From: Comamonas fluminis
GTDB lineage: Bacteria > Pseudomonadota > Gammaproteobacteria > Burkholderiales > Burkholderiaceae_C
DNA: 64,000 bases
Reading direction: 5' to 3'
NCBI RefSeq assembly: GCF_019186805.1
Contig: NZ_CP066783.1
Coordinates: 921,501-985,500, forward strand
A model generated the notes under the pieces. That model was not told the DNA's origin, did not search any database, and was given only the letters and a program-made list of their open reading frames with translations. The translations under genes were made by a program, and so were the position numbers. Of this stretch, positions 18,458 through 26,682 are shown one piece after another (within the stretch, counting starts at the first letter, position 1; the number at the start of each line of letters is the position of its first letter).

Positions 18458-18477
18458 CCCGAAAAATGGTTTTCGGG
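18458..18477 (-). promoter_or_regulatory. Hairpin overlapping the creD ribosome-binding site
   Basis: CCCGAAAA and TTTTCGGG form an eight-base stem with a four-base loop in the creD leader. The 3' arm contributes the GGG of the likely GGGAG ribosome-binding site seven bases before the ATG, so folding could limit creD translation. Confidence 0.5.
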
Positions 18478-18516
18478 GGCAGTTTCGTCAGCGACTGTGT
18501 GAAGGCAATGAAGTCT

Positions 18517-18532
18517 GTGAAGTCAGTGTGAA
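18517..18532 (-). promoter_or_regulatory. Predicted CreB operator (cre-tag) upstream of creD
   Basis: On the minus strand the sequence is TTCACACTGACTTCAC, an exact match to the cre-tag consensus TTCAC-N6-TTCAC bound by CreB in E. coli. A third TTCAC lies at 18499-18503. The site is between the creC stop and the creD start, 67 bases ahead of creD. This is where an activator site for creD would be expected. I cannot identify a clear -10 box. Confidence 0.8.
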
Positions 18533-18533
18533 G

Positions 18534-20000
18534 TCACGCCATTTTTTGCGATGGGGAAGAAAAATCCAGAGTAACCGCCAGGCCTGGGGCCATATTGCAG
18601 ATGCGCATGCTGCCGCCGTGCAAGTGCATGATGCGCGTGACGATGGACAGGCCCAGGCCCGTGCCGCTGCGCTCTCCGTTGGGTCTGGCTGTGGTGAAGA
18701 AGCGCTCGCCAAGTCGGCTGAGCAGCGCGTCTGGAACGCCGGGGCCCTGGTCACGTATGGTGATGCCATGGGGCTTGAGAGCGATGTCTATGCTGCTGCC
18801 GCTGGGGGCAAAGTCCAGCGCATTTTGCAGAAGATTGCTGATGGCCAGCTCTACTAGTCCGCGCTCCCATGGGCCGGTACTGTCCACGCCGTGCAGTTGC
18901 AGCGTAATCTGGCGCTGCGCTGCCTGGCTGCGAAGCGCATCTGTGGCCTGCTGCGCGCATTGCATGAGGCTGCAGGAGTGGCTGGCATCCAGCTGCTGGC
19001 GCTGCTCCAGCCGGCTCAGTTGCAGCAACTGATCGATGAGGTTCTGCAGGCGCAGGCTCTGGTCCATGACCTGCTGGGCAAACATCTGGCGATCTTCGGC
19101 GGGCAAATCTTCCAGCAGCAACTCAGCTGCACCGCGAATGGCAGCTACCGGGCTTTTGAGCTCATGGGTCAGGGCGCGTACATAGCCTTCGATGTAGTCA
19201 CGGCCTTCCAGACGTTTGCGCATATTGTCCATGGCCTGGGCCAGCTCGCCCAGCTCGCCCGGCATGGCGGGAACGGCCAGCGGCGGCGGAGCCTGCTCTG
19301 GATGGGCTGACTCATGCAGCGTGGGTGCCTGCACGTGCTGGGCGTAGTTGCGCAGCCTGCGCACATGCACCACAAACCACCAGGTTACGGCGCAGCCCAC
19401 TCCTGCAGAGATCAAGACAAACAGCAGGCCGCCGCGAAGAATCTTGCGCTCTGCGCTGTCGATGATTTTTTGTACCGACCGTGAGGGCTTGGAGGTGGTC
19501 AGCACGCCCGCAATCTGGCCGTTGACCCAGATAGGGGCCGAGACATACATCACGCTGCTGGATTCGTCGTCCTTGATAGCTCTGGTGGTACGGGCGCCGT
19601 ATTCGCCGCGCAGCGTCAGGTAAACATCTCGCCAGCGCGAGTAGTCGGCACCTTCGTCACGGCCTTGCGAATCGAACAGCACTTTGCCCTGTGCATCGGT
19701 GACGGTCACGCGCAGGTCCAGATGTGTCTTGCGGCTGTCCCAGATCCACGCCTGTATGGGTTTGTCTGTGTAATGCGACAGCTGCTGGCTGAAGGCACTG
19801 CTTTTGCCCGGCTGAAACTGGCCGCCAGCCATGTCGGCGCTGGCCAGTGCAGCCAGTGCGTATGCGGTTTCAACCAGTGTGTCCTCAGTCACCTTGCGTA
19901 CGCTGGGTTTGACTTCCACCATGAAGACCTGCAGCACGAAAAATGCGGCCAGCCCGTTGATCAGGAAGAAGGCGAAAAACAGGCGTAGACCCAGGCGCAT
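18534..20000 (-). CDS. creC: Sensor histidine kinase CreC
   Basis: This is the inner-membrane sensor of the CreBC two-component system, 488 residues. A helix at about residues 7-28 and another at about 185-205 flank a periplasmic CreC-type sensor domain ('DSRKTHLDLRVTVTDAQGKVLFDS', 'YSRWRDVYLTLRGEYGART'). HAMP follows, then the phosphoacceptor box 'LTHELKSPVAAIRG', the N box 'NLLQNALDFAPSG' and the ATP lid 'DQGPGVPDALL...GTGLGLSIV'. It begins five bases after creB. Confidence 0.94.
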   Translation of the reverse strand: MRLGLRLFFAFFLINGLAAFFVLQVFMVEVKPSVRKVTEDTLVETAYALAALASADMAGGQFQPGKSSAFSQQLSHYTDKPIQAWIWDSRKTHLDLRVTVTDAQGKVLFDSQGRDEGADYSRWRDVYLTLRGEYGARTTRAIKDDESSSVMYVSAPIWVNGQIAGVLTTSKPSRSVQKIIDSAERKILRGGLLFVLISAGVGCAVTWWFVVHVRRLRNYAQHVQAPTLHESAHPEQAPPPLAVPAMPGELGELAQAMDNMRKRLEGRDYIEGYVRALTHELKSPVAAIRGAAELLLEDLPAEDRQMFAQQVMDQSLRLQNLIDQLLQLSRLEQRQQLDASHSCSLMQCAQQATDALRSQAAQRQITLQLHGVDSTGPWERGLVELAISNLLQNALDFAPSGSSIDIALKPHGITIRDQGPGVPDALLSRLGERFFTTARPNGERSGTGLGLSIVTRIMHLHGGSMRICNMAPGLAVTLDFSSPSQKMA

Positions 20001-20005
20001 GATGC

Positions 20006-20719
20006 TTATTCAGGCAGGCTCAGGCTGTAGCCCAGGCCACGGTGGGTGGTGATGAGTTCCTGGTCGGGCAGGCATTCGCGCAGCTTGGCGCGCAGGGTTT
20101 TGATATGCGTGTCCACCGTGCGGTCGGTGCTTTCGCTGTGCAAGCCCCATATCTGCTCCAGCAGATGTTCACGGCTCAGAATGCGCCCAGCGCTGCGGCT
20201 CAGGCATTGCAGCAGCTGGAATTCGCGTCGGGTCAGATCCAGAGTCTGAGAATGGATCAAAGCACGCTGCCCTTGCTCATCTATTTGAAGTGCTTGCGCA
20301 GGCTGGGTCTGCGCTACGGGCTGAAATTGCCTTGATCTGCGAAGCAGGGCACGCATGCGGGCCAGCAATTCGCGGGGGCTGAAGGGCTTGGTCAGATAGT
20401 CGTCTGCGCCCAACTCCAGCCCCAGAATCTTGTCCATTTCTTCGCTGCGAGCGCTGAGCACCAGAACCGGTGCAATTGAGCCGCCCGAGCGCAGCTCCCG
20501 GCACCAGTCCAGTCCATTGCCATCCGGCAGGCCCACATCCATCAGCAAAGCGTCAAATGAGCGGGACGCCCATTGCTGCCTGGCATCTGCAATCAGCAGG
20601 CTGTGTGTCACAGCAATGCCTTCGCGCTGCAGTGCGTAGCAGATGGTGCGGGCGATGGCAGGGTCATCTTCCAGCAGAAGAACCTGCGGGGCATCGGTTG
20701 ACGGGGCAAGGCCGGGCAT
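20006..20719 (-). CDS. creB: Response regulator CreB
   Basis: This is an OmpR/PhoB-type regulator of 237 residues. The receiver domain has the acidic pair in 'LLEDDPAIA', the phosphoacceptor Asp in 'LLMDVGLPDGNGLDW' and Lys in 'LTKPFSPREL'. The C-terminal winged helix contains 'LTRREFQLLQCLSRSAGRILSREHLLEQIWG' and 'VDTHIKTLRAKL'. The start lies three bases past the rapZ stop. A matching operator is present upstream of creD. Confidence 0.94.
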   Translation of the reverse strand: MPGLAPSTDAPQVLLLEDDPAIARTICYALQREGIAVTHSLLIADARQQWASRSFDALLMDVGLPDGNGLDWCRELRSGGSIAPVLVLSARSEEMDKILGLELGADDYLTKPFSPRELLARMRALLRRSRQFQPVAQTQPAQALQIDEQGQRALIHSQTLDLTRREFQLLQCLSRSAGRILSREHLLEQIWGLHSESTDRTVDTHIKTLRAKLRECLPDQELITTHRGLGYSLSLPE

Positions 20720-20722
20720 GGA

Positions 20723-21637
20723 TCAGCTGGCGGCAGGTACGGCCAGAAATTCCTGGGAAACCTGCAGGAAGCGGCCACGGAAATCCAGAGAGCGGTGGCG
20801 GCGCACGGTGGGCCACTTTTTCTCGAAGTGTTTGGCCAAGGCTTCGACCAGATAGACCGAGCGGTGCTGCCCGCCTGTGCAGCCAATGCCAATCGTTACG
20901 TAGCTGCGGTGGTCTTTGGCCAGCAGGGGGAGCCAGCGTTCCAGAAATTGCTGAATGTCCTGCTGCATCTGCTGCACTTCAGGCATTTTTTGCAGATAGC
21001 TGGCCACGGGCTCGTCCAAGCCCGTCAAGGGGCGCAGGTCTTTTTCGTAGTGCGGATTGGGCAGCATGCGGACATCGAACACATAGTCGGAGTCGGAGGG
21101 CATGCGGTGCTTGAAGCCAAAGGACTGGAACACCAGCGTCATCTGGTCTTCAGGGGCTTGGATGGCCTGCTTGATGTAGCTTTGCAGCTGTGCGGACTTG
21201 AGATCGCTGGTATCTATGACGGTGGATTGATCGCGCAGCGAACCCAGCAGCTCGCGTTCTTTCTCGATGTCCTGCCCCAGAGCCTGACGCTCTGCGGTTA
21301 CAGCACCGGGAGACAGCGGGTGACGCCTGCGTGTTTCAGAAAAGCGCCGCACCAGCGTGGAGGTGCCAGCATCGAGAAACACCAGCTTGGGGGTGATGCC
21401 TTGCTTGCGCAGGCGATCGAGCTGGTCTGGGAGCTGGGGCAGGCCCTGGGCGCTGCGCGCATCCATGGCAATGGCCACTTTGTCATTGCTCTGGCTGAGC
21501 TTGAGTTCGACAAAGGATTGCAGCAACTCGGGCGGCAGATTGTCCACGCAGTAATAGCCTGCGTCTTCCAGCGCATGCAGTGCAACGGATTTCCCCGATC
21601 CGGACATGCCACTGATCAGAACAAGCTCCATAGACAT
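20723..21637 (-). CDS. rapZ: RNase adapter protein RapZ
   Basis: RapZ is a P-loop protein. In E. coli it delivers the small RNA GlmZ to RNase E and so tunes glucosamine-6-phosphate synthesis. The Walker A motif is '[18 protein letters not shown]' at residues 8-25. The C-terminal RNA/metabolite domain holds '[26 protein letters not shown]' and '[17 protein letters not shown]'. I chose the ATG at 21637, which has AAGGAG at good spacing, over a start 48 codons upstream that would run into recN. The protein is then 304 residues. It follows recN by four bases. Confidence 0.93.
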   Translation of the reverse strand: MSMELVLISGMSGSGKSVALHALEDAGYYCVDNLPPELLQSFVELKLSQSNDKVAIAMDARSAQGLPQLPDQLDRLRKQGITPKLVFLDAGTSTLVRRFSETRRRHPLSPGAVTAERQALGQDIEKERELLGSLRDQSTVIDTSDLKSAQLQSYIKQAIQAPEDQMTLVFQSFGFKHRMPSDSDYVFDVRMLPNPHYEKDLRPLTGLDEPVASYLQKMPEVQQMQQDIQQFLERWLPLLAKDHRSYVTIGIGCTGGQHRSVYLVEALAKHFEKKWPTVRRHRSLDFRGRFLQVSQEFLAVPAAS

Positions 21638-21641
21638 GATT

Positions 21642-23384
21642 TCACACTCCTTTGACTTTGCTGCCAGTTTTGCGGGTGGCAGTTGTCGATTTTCTATCCC
21701 GGGTGCCGGGTGTATTCGGGTTGGGGCTGGATGCCAATCTTGCCATGCCCAGCATTTCTCGGGCATGTGCCATCGTTGCATCGGATAAGTGTTCGCCGCC
21801 CAGCATGCGGGCCATCTCCATCTCGCGCTCCTCTCCCATCAAGGGGTCAACGCTGCTGATGGTGGTGTTGGATTTGGGGCGTTTGGTCACGCGGTAATGC
21901 TGATCGGCATAAGCGGCAACCTGCGGCAGGTGGGTGACGGCCAGCACCTGGCGCGAGGCGCCCAGCGAATGCATGAGGCGGCCCACGGTTTCGGCCACTG
22001 CACCACCCACGCCGGAGTCCACCTCGTCAAAGATCAGCGTGCCCGCCTGGCCCAGTTCGCTGGTGGTTACGGCAATGGCCAGCGAGATGCGGGATAGCTC
22101 GCCACCAGACGCCACCTTGGCGATCGGTTTAGGTGTGGCACCTGTGTGACCGGCGACCAGAAACGTAATGCTGTCTGTACCTGCAGGGCCGGCGTTTTGC
22201 CCATGCTCCAGCTGAACCTCAAAGCGTCCGCCCTTCATGCCCAGGGTCTGCATGGACTGGGTAATGGCCCGGGAAAGGCGTGGCGCGGCCAGTGCACGTT
22301 GCTGCGAAATCTGGCGAGCCTCGGTTTGAAAGTGCTGGTGTGCAGCTTGCTCTGCAGCGCGCAGACTATCCACATCCACAGCGGCATCCAGCTGACGCAG
22401 CTCCTGCTTCCAGCCCTCCAGCAAGGCGGGCAGTTCCTCTGGGGTGCGCTTGTAGCGGCGTGCCAGTTGCATCCATAGCGACAGGCGTTCATCCAGATGT
22501 GTCAGAAGTTCCGGGTCCAGATCGGCGCGACGCAGATAGGCCTGCAAAGAGTGGCGTGCATCATGCAACTGAGCCACGCAGGAGCCCAGCACGTCGGCGA
22601 TGTTTTGAAACTCTGGCTCCAGGTGCTCCTGATCTTGGAGCATATGGTGCGCTCTGCCCAAGGGGTTGGCGGCACCGGCATCATCATCTTCCAGCAGTTG
22701 CAGGCAGGTCTGGGCGGAATCCATCAGCGTCTGTGCATGCGACAGGCGCGTGTGCTGGGCGTTGAGTTCATCCCATTCGTCAGCGCGTGGCGAGAGCTTG
22801 TCCAGTTCGGAAATCTGCCATTGCAGTCGTTCACGCTCACGCTGCAGATTGTCCTGGGCGGAAAGGGCTTGCTCCAGTATCTGGCTGGCTCCATGCCAGG
22901 CGCTCCACAAAGTCTTGAGCGCGCTGGTATCGATGCCGCCATAGGTATCCAGCATGGCGCGGGCCGAATCCGGTCGAGTCAGGCTTTGCCATGCGTGCTG
23001 GCCGTGAATATCGATCAGCTGTTCACCCAGATGGCGCAACTGTGTGGCCGTTGCGGGCGAGCCATTGATCCATGCACGGCTGCGGCCCTGGCTGTCTATG
23101 ACCCGGCGCAGCAGCAGCTCAGGCTCTTGCGCAAAGCCAGATTCTTCAAGCCAGGGCTGCAGGTGCGCGGGGCAGTCAAATTCGGCGCAGATATCGGCTT
23201 GGCTACAACCCTCACGCACGACTTGAGCGTCCGCACGGGCGCCCAGCACCAGTTGCAGGGCATCCAGCATGATGGATTTGCCCGCGCCGGTTTCTCCGGT
23301 CAGCACGGTGAAGCCCGCCTGCCAGTCCAGATCAAGTGACTGGACGATCACAAAGTCCTGAAGGACGATGCGCTTCAAGGCCAT
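21642..23384 (-). CDS. recN: DNA repair protein RecN
   Basis: RecN is an SMC-like ATPase that acts in double-strand-break repair. The Walker A motif is '[25 protein letters not shown]'. A long helical coiled-coil middle follows (about residues 160-370), then the C-terminal ATPase half with '[15 protein letters not shown]' and '[12 protein letters not shown]'. Its 580 residues exceed the usual 550-560 because of a basic C-terminal tail ('[19 protein letters not shown]'). It starts two bases after nadK. I found no LexA-type box directly in front. Confidence 0.95.
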   Translation of the reverse strand: MALKRIVLQDFVIVQSLDLDWQAGFTVLTGETGAGKSIMLDALQLVLGARADAQVVREGCSQADICAEFDCPAHLQPWLEESGFAQEPELLLRRVIDSQGRSRAWINGSPATATQLRHLGEQLIDIHGQHAWQSLTRPDSARAMLDTYGGIDTSALKTLWSAWHGASQILEQALSAQDNLQRERERLQWQISELDKLSPRADEWDELNAQHTRLSHAQTLMDSAQTCLQLLEDDDAGAANPLGRAHHMLQDQEHLEPEFQNIADVLGSCVAQLHDARHSLQAYLRRADLDPELLTHLDERLSLWMQLARRYKRTPEELPALLEGWKQELRQLDAAVDVDSLRAAEQAAHQHFQTEARQISQQRALAAPRLSRAITQSMQTLGMKGGRFEVQLEHGQNAGPAGTDSITFLVAGHTGATPKPIAKVASGGELSRISLAIAVTTSELGQAGTLIFDEVDSGVGGAVAETVGRLMHSLGASRQVLAVTHLPQVAAYADQHYRVTKRPKSNTTISSVDPLMGEEREMEMARMLGGEHLSDATMAHAREMLGMARLASSPNPNTPGTRDRKSTTATRKTGSKVKGV

Positions 23385-23386
23385 GA

Positions 23387-24286
23387 TCAGGAGCCTCCCT
23401 CGTTCCAGCCCAGCTTTTTGCGCAGCGTGGCGAAGTAGTTCCAGCCCTTGGGGTGCAGAAAGTGCACGCTATGGTCGGCACGCTTGACCAAAATGCGGTC
23501 GCCATGCTGCAGCGATGCCAGCGACTGCATGTCGAAATTGGCACTGACATCGCCTCGCCCGCCCACGACCTCAATCGTCACTTCCTGAGTGTCTGACAGA
23601 ACAATGGGGCGGTTTGACAGGTTGTGTGGCGCAATCGGTACCATGACCCAGGCCGGAATCGACGGGTGCAGCATGGGGCCGCCTGCGGACAGGGCATAGG
23701 CCGTCGATCCCGTAGGGGTGGCCACAATCAGTCCATCAGCGCGCTGGTTGGAGACGAACTGGCCTCCCACTTCTACGCGAAGCTCCACCATGCCCGAGGT
23801 CGATCCACGGTTGACCACCACATCATTCATGGCCTGCGCTTCAAAGACACAGACGCCATCGCGCATGACGCGAGCGTGCATCAGCGGGCGCTCATCCTCT
23901 TCGTACTCGCCCTGAAGAATCGAGGTGATGGAGGCTTCGAAGTCCTCCAGCGCAATATCGGTCACAAAGCCCAGGCGCCCCTGGTTGATGCCCACCAGCG
24001 GCGTGCCATAGCGTGCCAGATGGCGGCTGACGCCCAGCATGGTGCCGTCACCGCCAACCACCAGACCCAGGTCGCAATACTTGCCCAGACCATCCACATC
24101 CATGCTGGGGTAGTCCGTCATGCCCGAATAGATGGCGGACTGGGTATCCAGAATCACTTCGCACCCCAGGCTGCGCACATGGGCCGCAATACGTTGCAAC
24201 GAGGCGCTGGCCTCGGCAGAAGGGGCAGCCGCAGCCGGGCTGTGGTACTTACCGATCAGGGCAATATGGCGAAACGTGGATGTCAT
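23387..24286 (-). CDS. nadK: NAD kinase
   Basis: NadK phosphorylates NAD to NADP. It shows '[16 protein letters not shown]' (GGDGT motif), '[13 protein letters not shown]', and '[25 protein letters not shown]'. It has 299 residues. It is the first gene of the minus-strand series that continues through recN, rapZ, creB and creC with gaps of only 2 to 5 bases. It is divergent from hrcA across 29 bases, so both promoters must overlap the ends of the genes. Confidence 0.96.
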   Translation of the reverse strand: MTSTFRHIALIGKYHSPAAAAPSAEASASLQRIAAHVRSLGCEVILDTQSAIYSGMTDYPSMDVDGLGKYCDLGLVVGGDGTMLGVSRHLARYGTPLVGINQGRLGFVTDIALEDFEASITSILQGEYEEDERPLMHARVMRDGVCVFEAQAMNDVVVNRGSTSGMVELRVEVGGQFVSNQRADGLIVATPTGSTAYALSAGGPMLHPSIPAWVMVPIAPHNLSNRPIVLSDTQEVTIEVVGGRGDVSANFDMQSLASLQHGDRILVKRADHSVHFLHPKGWNYFATLRKKLGWNEGGS

Positions 24287-24315
24287 CTGGGAAATTACAT
24301 CATTAAAATGAAATC

Positions 24316-25323
24316 ATGCTCGACGAACGTGCCAAGTTATTGCTCAAAGCGCTGATCGAGCGTTATATCGCTGACGGTCAACCAGTCGGCTCGCGCACAC
24401 TCTCACGTGCATCCGGGCTTGAATTGTCGCCTGCCACCATAAGAAATGTGATGGCCGACCTGGAAGAAATGGGGCTGATCATCAGTCCACATACTTCGGC
24501 GGGCCGTGTGCCCACAGCCAGAGGCTATCGCCTGTTTGTGGACACCATGCTCACCGTGGACCGGGCTGACCTTGTAACGCCGAATCTGGTGCCTGAGCAG
24601 CCGCAAAAAGTCATCGCCAATGCGGCCAATCTGCTCTCCAGCCTCTCCCAGTTTGTGGGCGTGGTCATGGTGCCGCGCCGCAGCTCCGTCTTCAAGCATA
24701 TCGAGTTTGTGAGATTGTCCGAGCGCCGCTTTCTGGTCATCATCGTCTCGCCCGAAGGCGATGTGCAGAACCGCGTGATCTTTACCGATGTGGATTACGG
24801 TGCCTCGCAGCTGATTGAAGCCTCCAACTTTCTGAACCGCCACTATGCGGGGCTGACTATGGAGGAAGTCCGTGTACGCTTGAAGACAGAAGTCGAGCAA
24901 CTGCGCGGTGAAGTTGCTTCGCTCATGCAAGCTGCAGTCAATGTCGGTGCAGAAGTCATGAGCGGCAACGAGCAGGAAGACGTGGTTATTGCCGGAGAGC
25001 GCAATCTACTCTCTGTCAGCGATTTTTCCAGCGATATGGGAAACCTGCGCCGCGCATTCGATCTGTTTGAGCAGAAAACCCAGATTCTGCGCCTGCTGGA
25101 TTTTTCCAACCAGGCTGACGGTGTGCGCATCTATATTGGAGGCGAAAGCCAGACGGTGCCCTTTGAAGACCTGTCTGTTGTCAGCGCCCCCTATGAGCTC
25201 GATGGCCAGATCGTCGGCACACTGGGCGTGATTGGCCCCACGCGCATGCACTATGACAAGATGATCCAGATTGTCGATATCACATCCAAACTGGTGAGCA
25301 ATGCTCTGAGCCACAAGCGTTAG
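24316..25323 (+). CDS. hrcA: Heat-inducible transcription repressor HrcA
   Basis: HrcA represses heat-shock chaperone operons by binding CIRCE elements. The N-terminal winged helix reads '[47 protein letters not shown]'. The GAF-like core and the insertion domain follow, ending '[28 protein letters not shown]', the family hallmark. It has 335 residues. I see no CIRCE inverted repeat next to it. nadK beside hrcA is a common betaproteobacterial arrangement. Confidence 0.95.
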   Translation: MLDERAKLLLKALIERYIADGQPVGSRTLSRASGLELSPATIRNVMADLEEMGLIISPHTSAGRVPTARGYRLFVDTMLTVDRADLVTPNLVPEQPQKVIANAANLLSSLSQFVGVVMVPRRSSVFKHIEFVRLSERRFLVIIVSPEGDVQNRVIFTDVDYGASQLIEASNFLNRHYAGLTMEEVRVRLKTEVEQLRGEVASLMQAAVNVGAEVMSGNEQEDVVIAGERNLLSVSDFSSDMGNLRRAFDLFEQKTQILRLLDFSNQADGVRIYIGGESQTVPFEDLSVVSAPYELDGQIVGTLGVIGPTRMHYDKMIQIVDITSKLVSNALSHKR

Positions 25324-25375
25324 GCCCTACAATGGCAGAGTTTTTCTGATGGCGGCCATAGCTGTTGTCAGTGCT

Positions 25376-25452
25376 GGGGCGTTAGCTCAGTTGGTTAGAG
25401 CAGAGGACTCATAATCCTTTGGTCGTCGGTTCAAGTCCGCCACGCCCTACCA
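25376..25452 (+). tRNA. tRNA with anticodon CAT (elongator Met or lysidine-modified Ile2)
   Basis: A 77-base cloverleaf starts GGGGCGTTAGCTC and ends ACGCCCT-A-CCA, with a G-T closing pair. The anticodon stem AGGA/TCCT encloses CTCATAA, giving CAT. The segments GACTCATAATC, TTGGTCG and GGTTCAAGTCC resemble bacterial tRNA-Ile2 more than initiator tRNA. Initiator features such as three G-C pairs in the anticodon stem are absent. Which amino acid it carries depends on TilS recognition. Confidence 0.9.
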
Positions 25453-25460
25453 ATAATATC

Positions 25461-25492
25461 AACGGGTTACGAGAAATCGTAGCCCGTTTTTT
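25461..25492 (+). terminator. Terminator after tRNA-CAT
   Basis: ACGGGTTACGA pairs with TCGTAGCCCGT (one T-G pair) around a GAAA loop and is followed by TTTTTT. From here to 25719 I see no gene or other recognisable element. Confidence 0.85.
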
Positions 25493-25719
25493 ATTGCCTT
25501 CTGCAAATGTTTGCGTTGACGGTGGACAGGGCTTCAGAAAACAGGCGAAGCAGTCTTTCCGGTGCGGTTCCATGTGTAACCGTGCGGGCTTAAATAGCAC
25601 TTCCAAATCAGACAGATCTGCCAGACAGGGAAACCGGCAATGGATTAGTCTCATTCATGATTCTGATCTCGGGTTCGAGAGACTTTCTCTGGGGCCGTCT
25701 TTGCTGGAATGTTGATTTG

Positions 25720-26400
25720 ATGACTGATATTTACATCGTCCGACACGGACAAAGTGCAGCCAATGCGGGTGAGATTACCCATGATCCGGCCCAGATACCT
25801 CTGACTCAGACAGGTGTGCAGCAGGCGGCTGATCTGGCGAGTTTGCTGGAGATTACGCCACGGCAGGTCATTACATCCAACTATGTACGGGCAAAGAATA
25901 CGGCCCAGCCGTTTTGCCAGCGCTGGGGCTTGAGTTCACGTGAACTGCCTGTGCTTCATGAGTTCGTGACGCTCTCGCCGAGCGTGGTGAATGGGACATC
26001 GGTGGATTTTCGAAAACCGTTGATTGATGCCTATTGGGATGCCGCAGAGCCGCAAGTGCAGCATGGCGAAGACGCTGAGTCGTTTGAGCAATTCGCGGCT
26101 CGTGTGAATCAGTTTCGTGGTCAGCTTGCTGCACTTGAACACAACACGGTTATTTTTGGGCATGGAATGTGGTTTGCCTTGCTGATCTGGCAACTGCAGG
26201 GCTTTGGCTGGCGCGACAGCTTGTCGATGGCTGCTTTCAGGCGCTATCAACTGGCTTTGCCCATGCCGAACTGCGGCGTTTATGTTTTGCGTTCGCAGGG
26301 CGGAGATTCGTGGGCCGTGAGCTTTCAGGAGCATTTGTATCGCAAGCTTCAGCATGATTCGTCTTCTGATGCGCGAGGCCAGGTGATGGGGGGAGGCTGA
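25720..26400 (+). CDS. Histidine phosphatase (phosphoglycerate-mutase superfamily)
   Basis: This 226-residue protein carries the histidine-phosphatase signature 'DIYIVRHGQSAANAG', whose His forms the phospho-intermediate, and a second active-site His in 'NTVIFGHGMWFALLIW'. Members dephosphorylate small metabolites or phosphoproteins; the substrate cannot be predicted here. The start at 25720 (MTDIYIVRHG) places the catalytic motif at the N terminus as usual; a start 21 codons earlier seems unlikely. The gene stands alone between two tRNA genes and is followed by a terminator. Confidence 0.85.
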   Translation: MTDIYIVRHGQSAANAGEITHDPAQIPLTQTGVQQAADLASLLEITPRQVITSNYVRAKNTAQPFCQRWGLSSRELPVLHEFVTLSPSVVNGTSVDFRKPLIDAYWDAAEPQVQHGEDAESFEQFAARVNQFRGQLAALEHNTVIFGHGMWFALLIWQLQGFGWRDSLSMAAFRRYQLALPMPNCGVYVLRSQGGDSWAVSFQEHLYRKLQHDSSSDARGQVMGGG

Positions 26401-26411
26401 GCCCAAGCCAC

Positions 26412-26437
26412 AGCGGCTGTGGAAAGCCGCTTTTTTT
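26412..26437 (+). terminator. Terminator after the histidine phosphatase gene
   Basis: AGCGGCT pairs with AGCCGCT around a six-base loop and runs into seven Ts, 12 bases past the stop codon. Confidence 0.85.
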
Positions 26438-26507
26438 CGCCTGATTGCGAAAAAGTTCGAGATTTGGTCTGAAGGGCATTTTTACGCTGCTAGAATACAA
26501 CCCTGTT

Positions 26508-26584
26508 GCGGCTGTAGCTCAGCTGGATAGAGTACTTGGCTACGAACCAAGGGGTCGTGGGTTCGATTCCTGCCAGCCGCACCA
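26508..26584 (+). tRNA. tRNA-Arg (anticodon ACG)
   Basis: A 77-base cloverleaf begins GCGGCTGTAGCTCAGCTGG and ends CAGCCGC-A-CCA. The anticodon stem TTGG/CCAA encloses CTACGAA, giving ACG, which is read as inosine-CG after TadA modification. The T loop is TTCGATT. CCA is encoded. A TAGAAT at 26491-26496 is a plausible -10 box. Confidence 0.95.
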
Positions 26585-26596
26585 AAAAACGTCAAT

Positions 26597-26628
26597 CCTC
26601 AGAACTGAAAAGTTCTGGGGATTTTTCG
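26597..26628 (+). terminator. Terminator after tRNA-Arg
   Basis: CCTCAGAACT pairs with AGTTCTGGGG (one T-G pair) around GAAA, followed by ATTTTTCGTTT. The next gene converges from the other side. Confidence 0.8.
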
Positions 26629-26682
26629 TTTCTGGGCTCTGATGGGGGTGTTTTGAGCTGAGGCAATCAGCTCCCCTGCTTG

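Noticed and set aside
23380..23400. Possible LexA box controlling recN
   Set aside because: recN follows nadK by two bases, and I could not find CTGT-N8-ACAG next to its start; it is probably transcribed from upstream.
24287..24315. Possible CIRCE element at hrcA
   Set aside because: The 29-base gap has no TTAGCACTC/GAGTGCTAA inverted repeat.
25419..25715. Open frame of 98 codons starting inside tRNA-CAT
   Set aside because: It begins within the tRNA and crosses its terminator, with no ribosome-binding site or similarity to a known protein.
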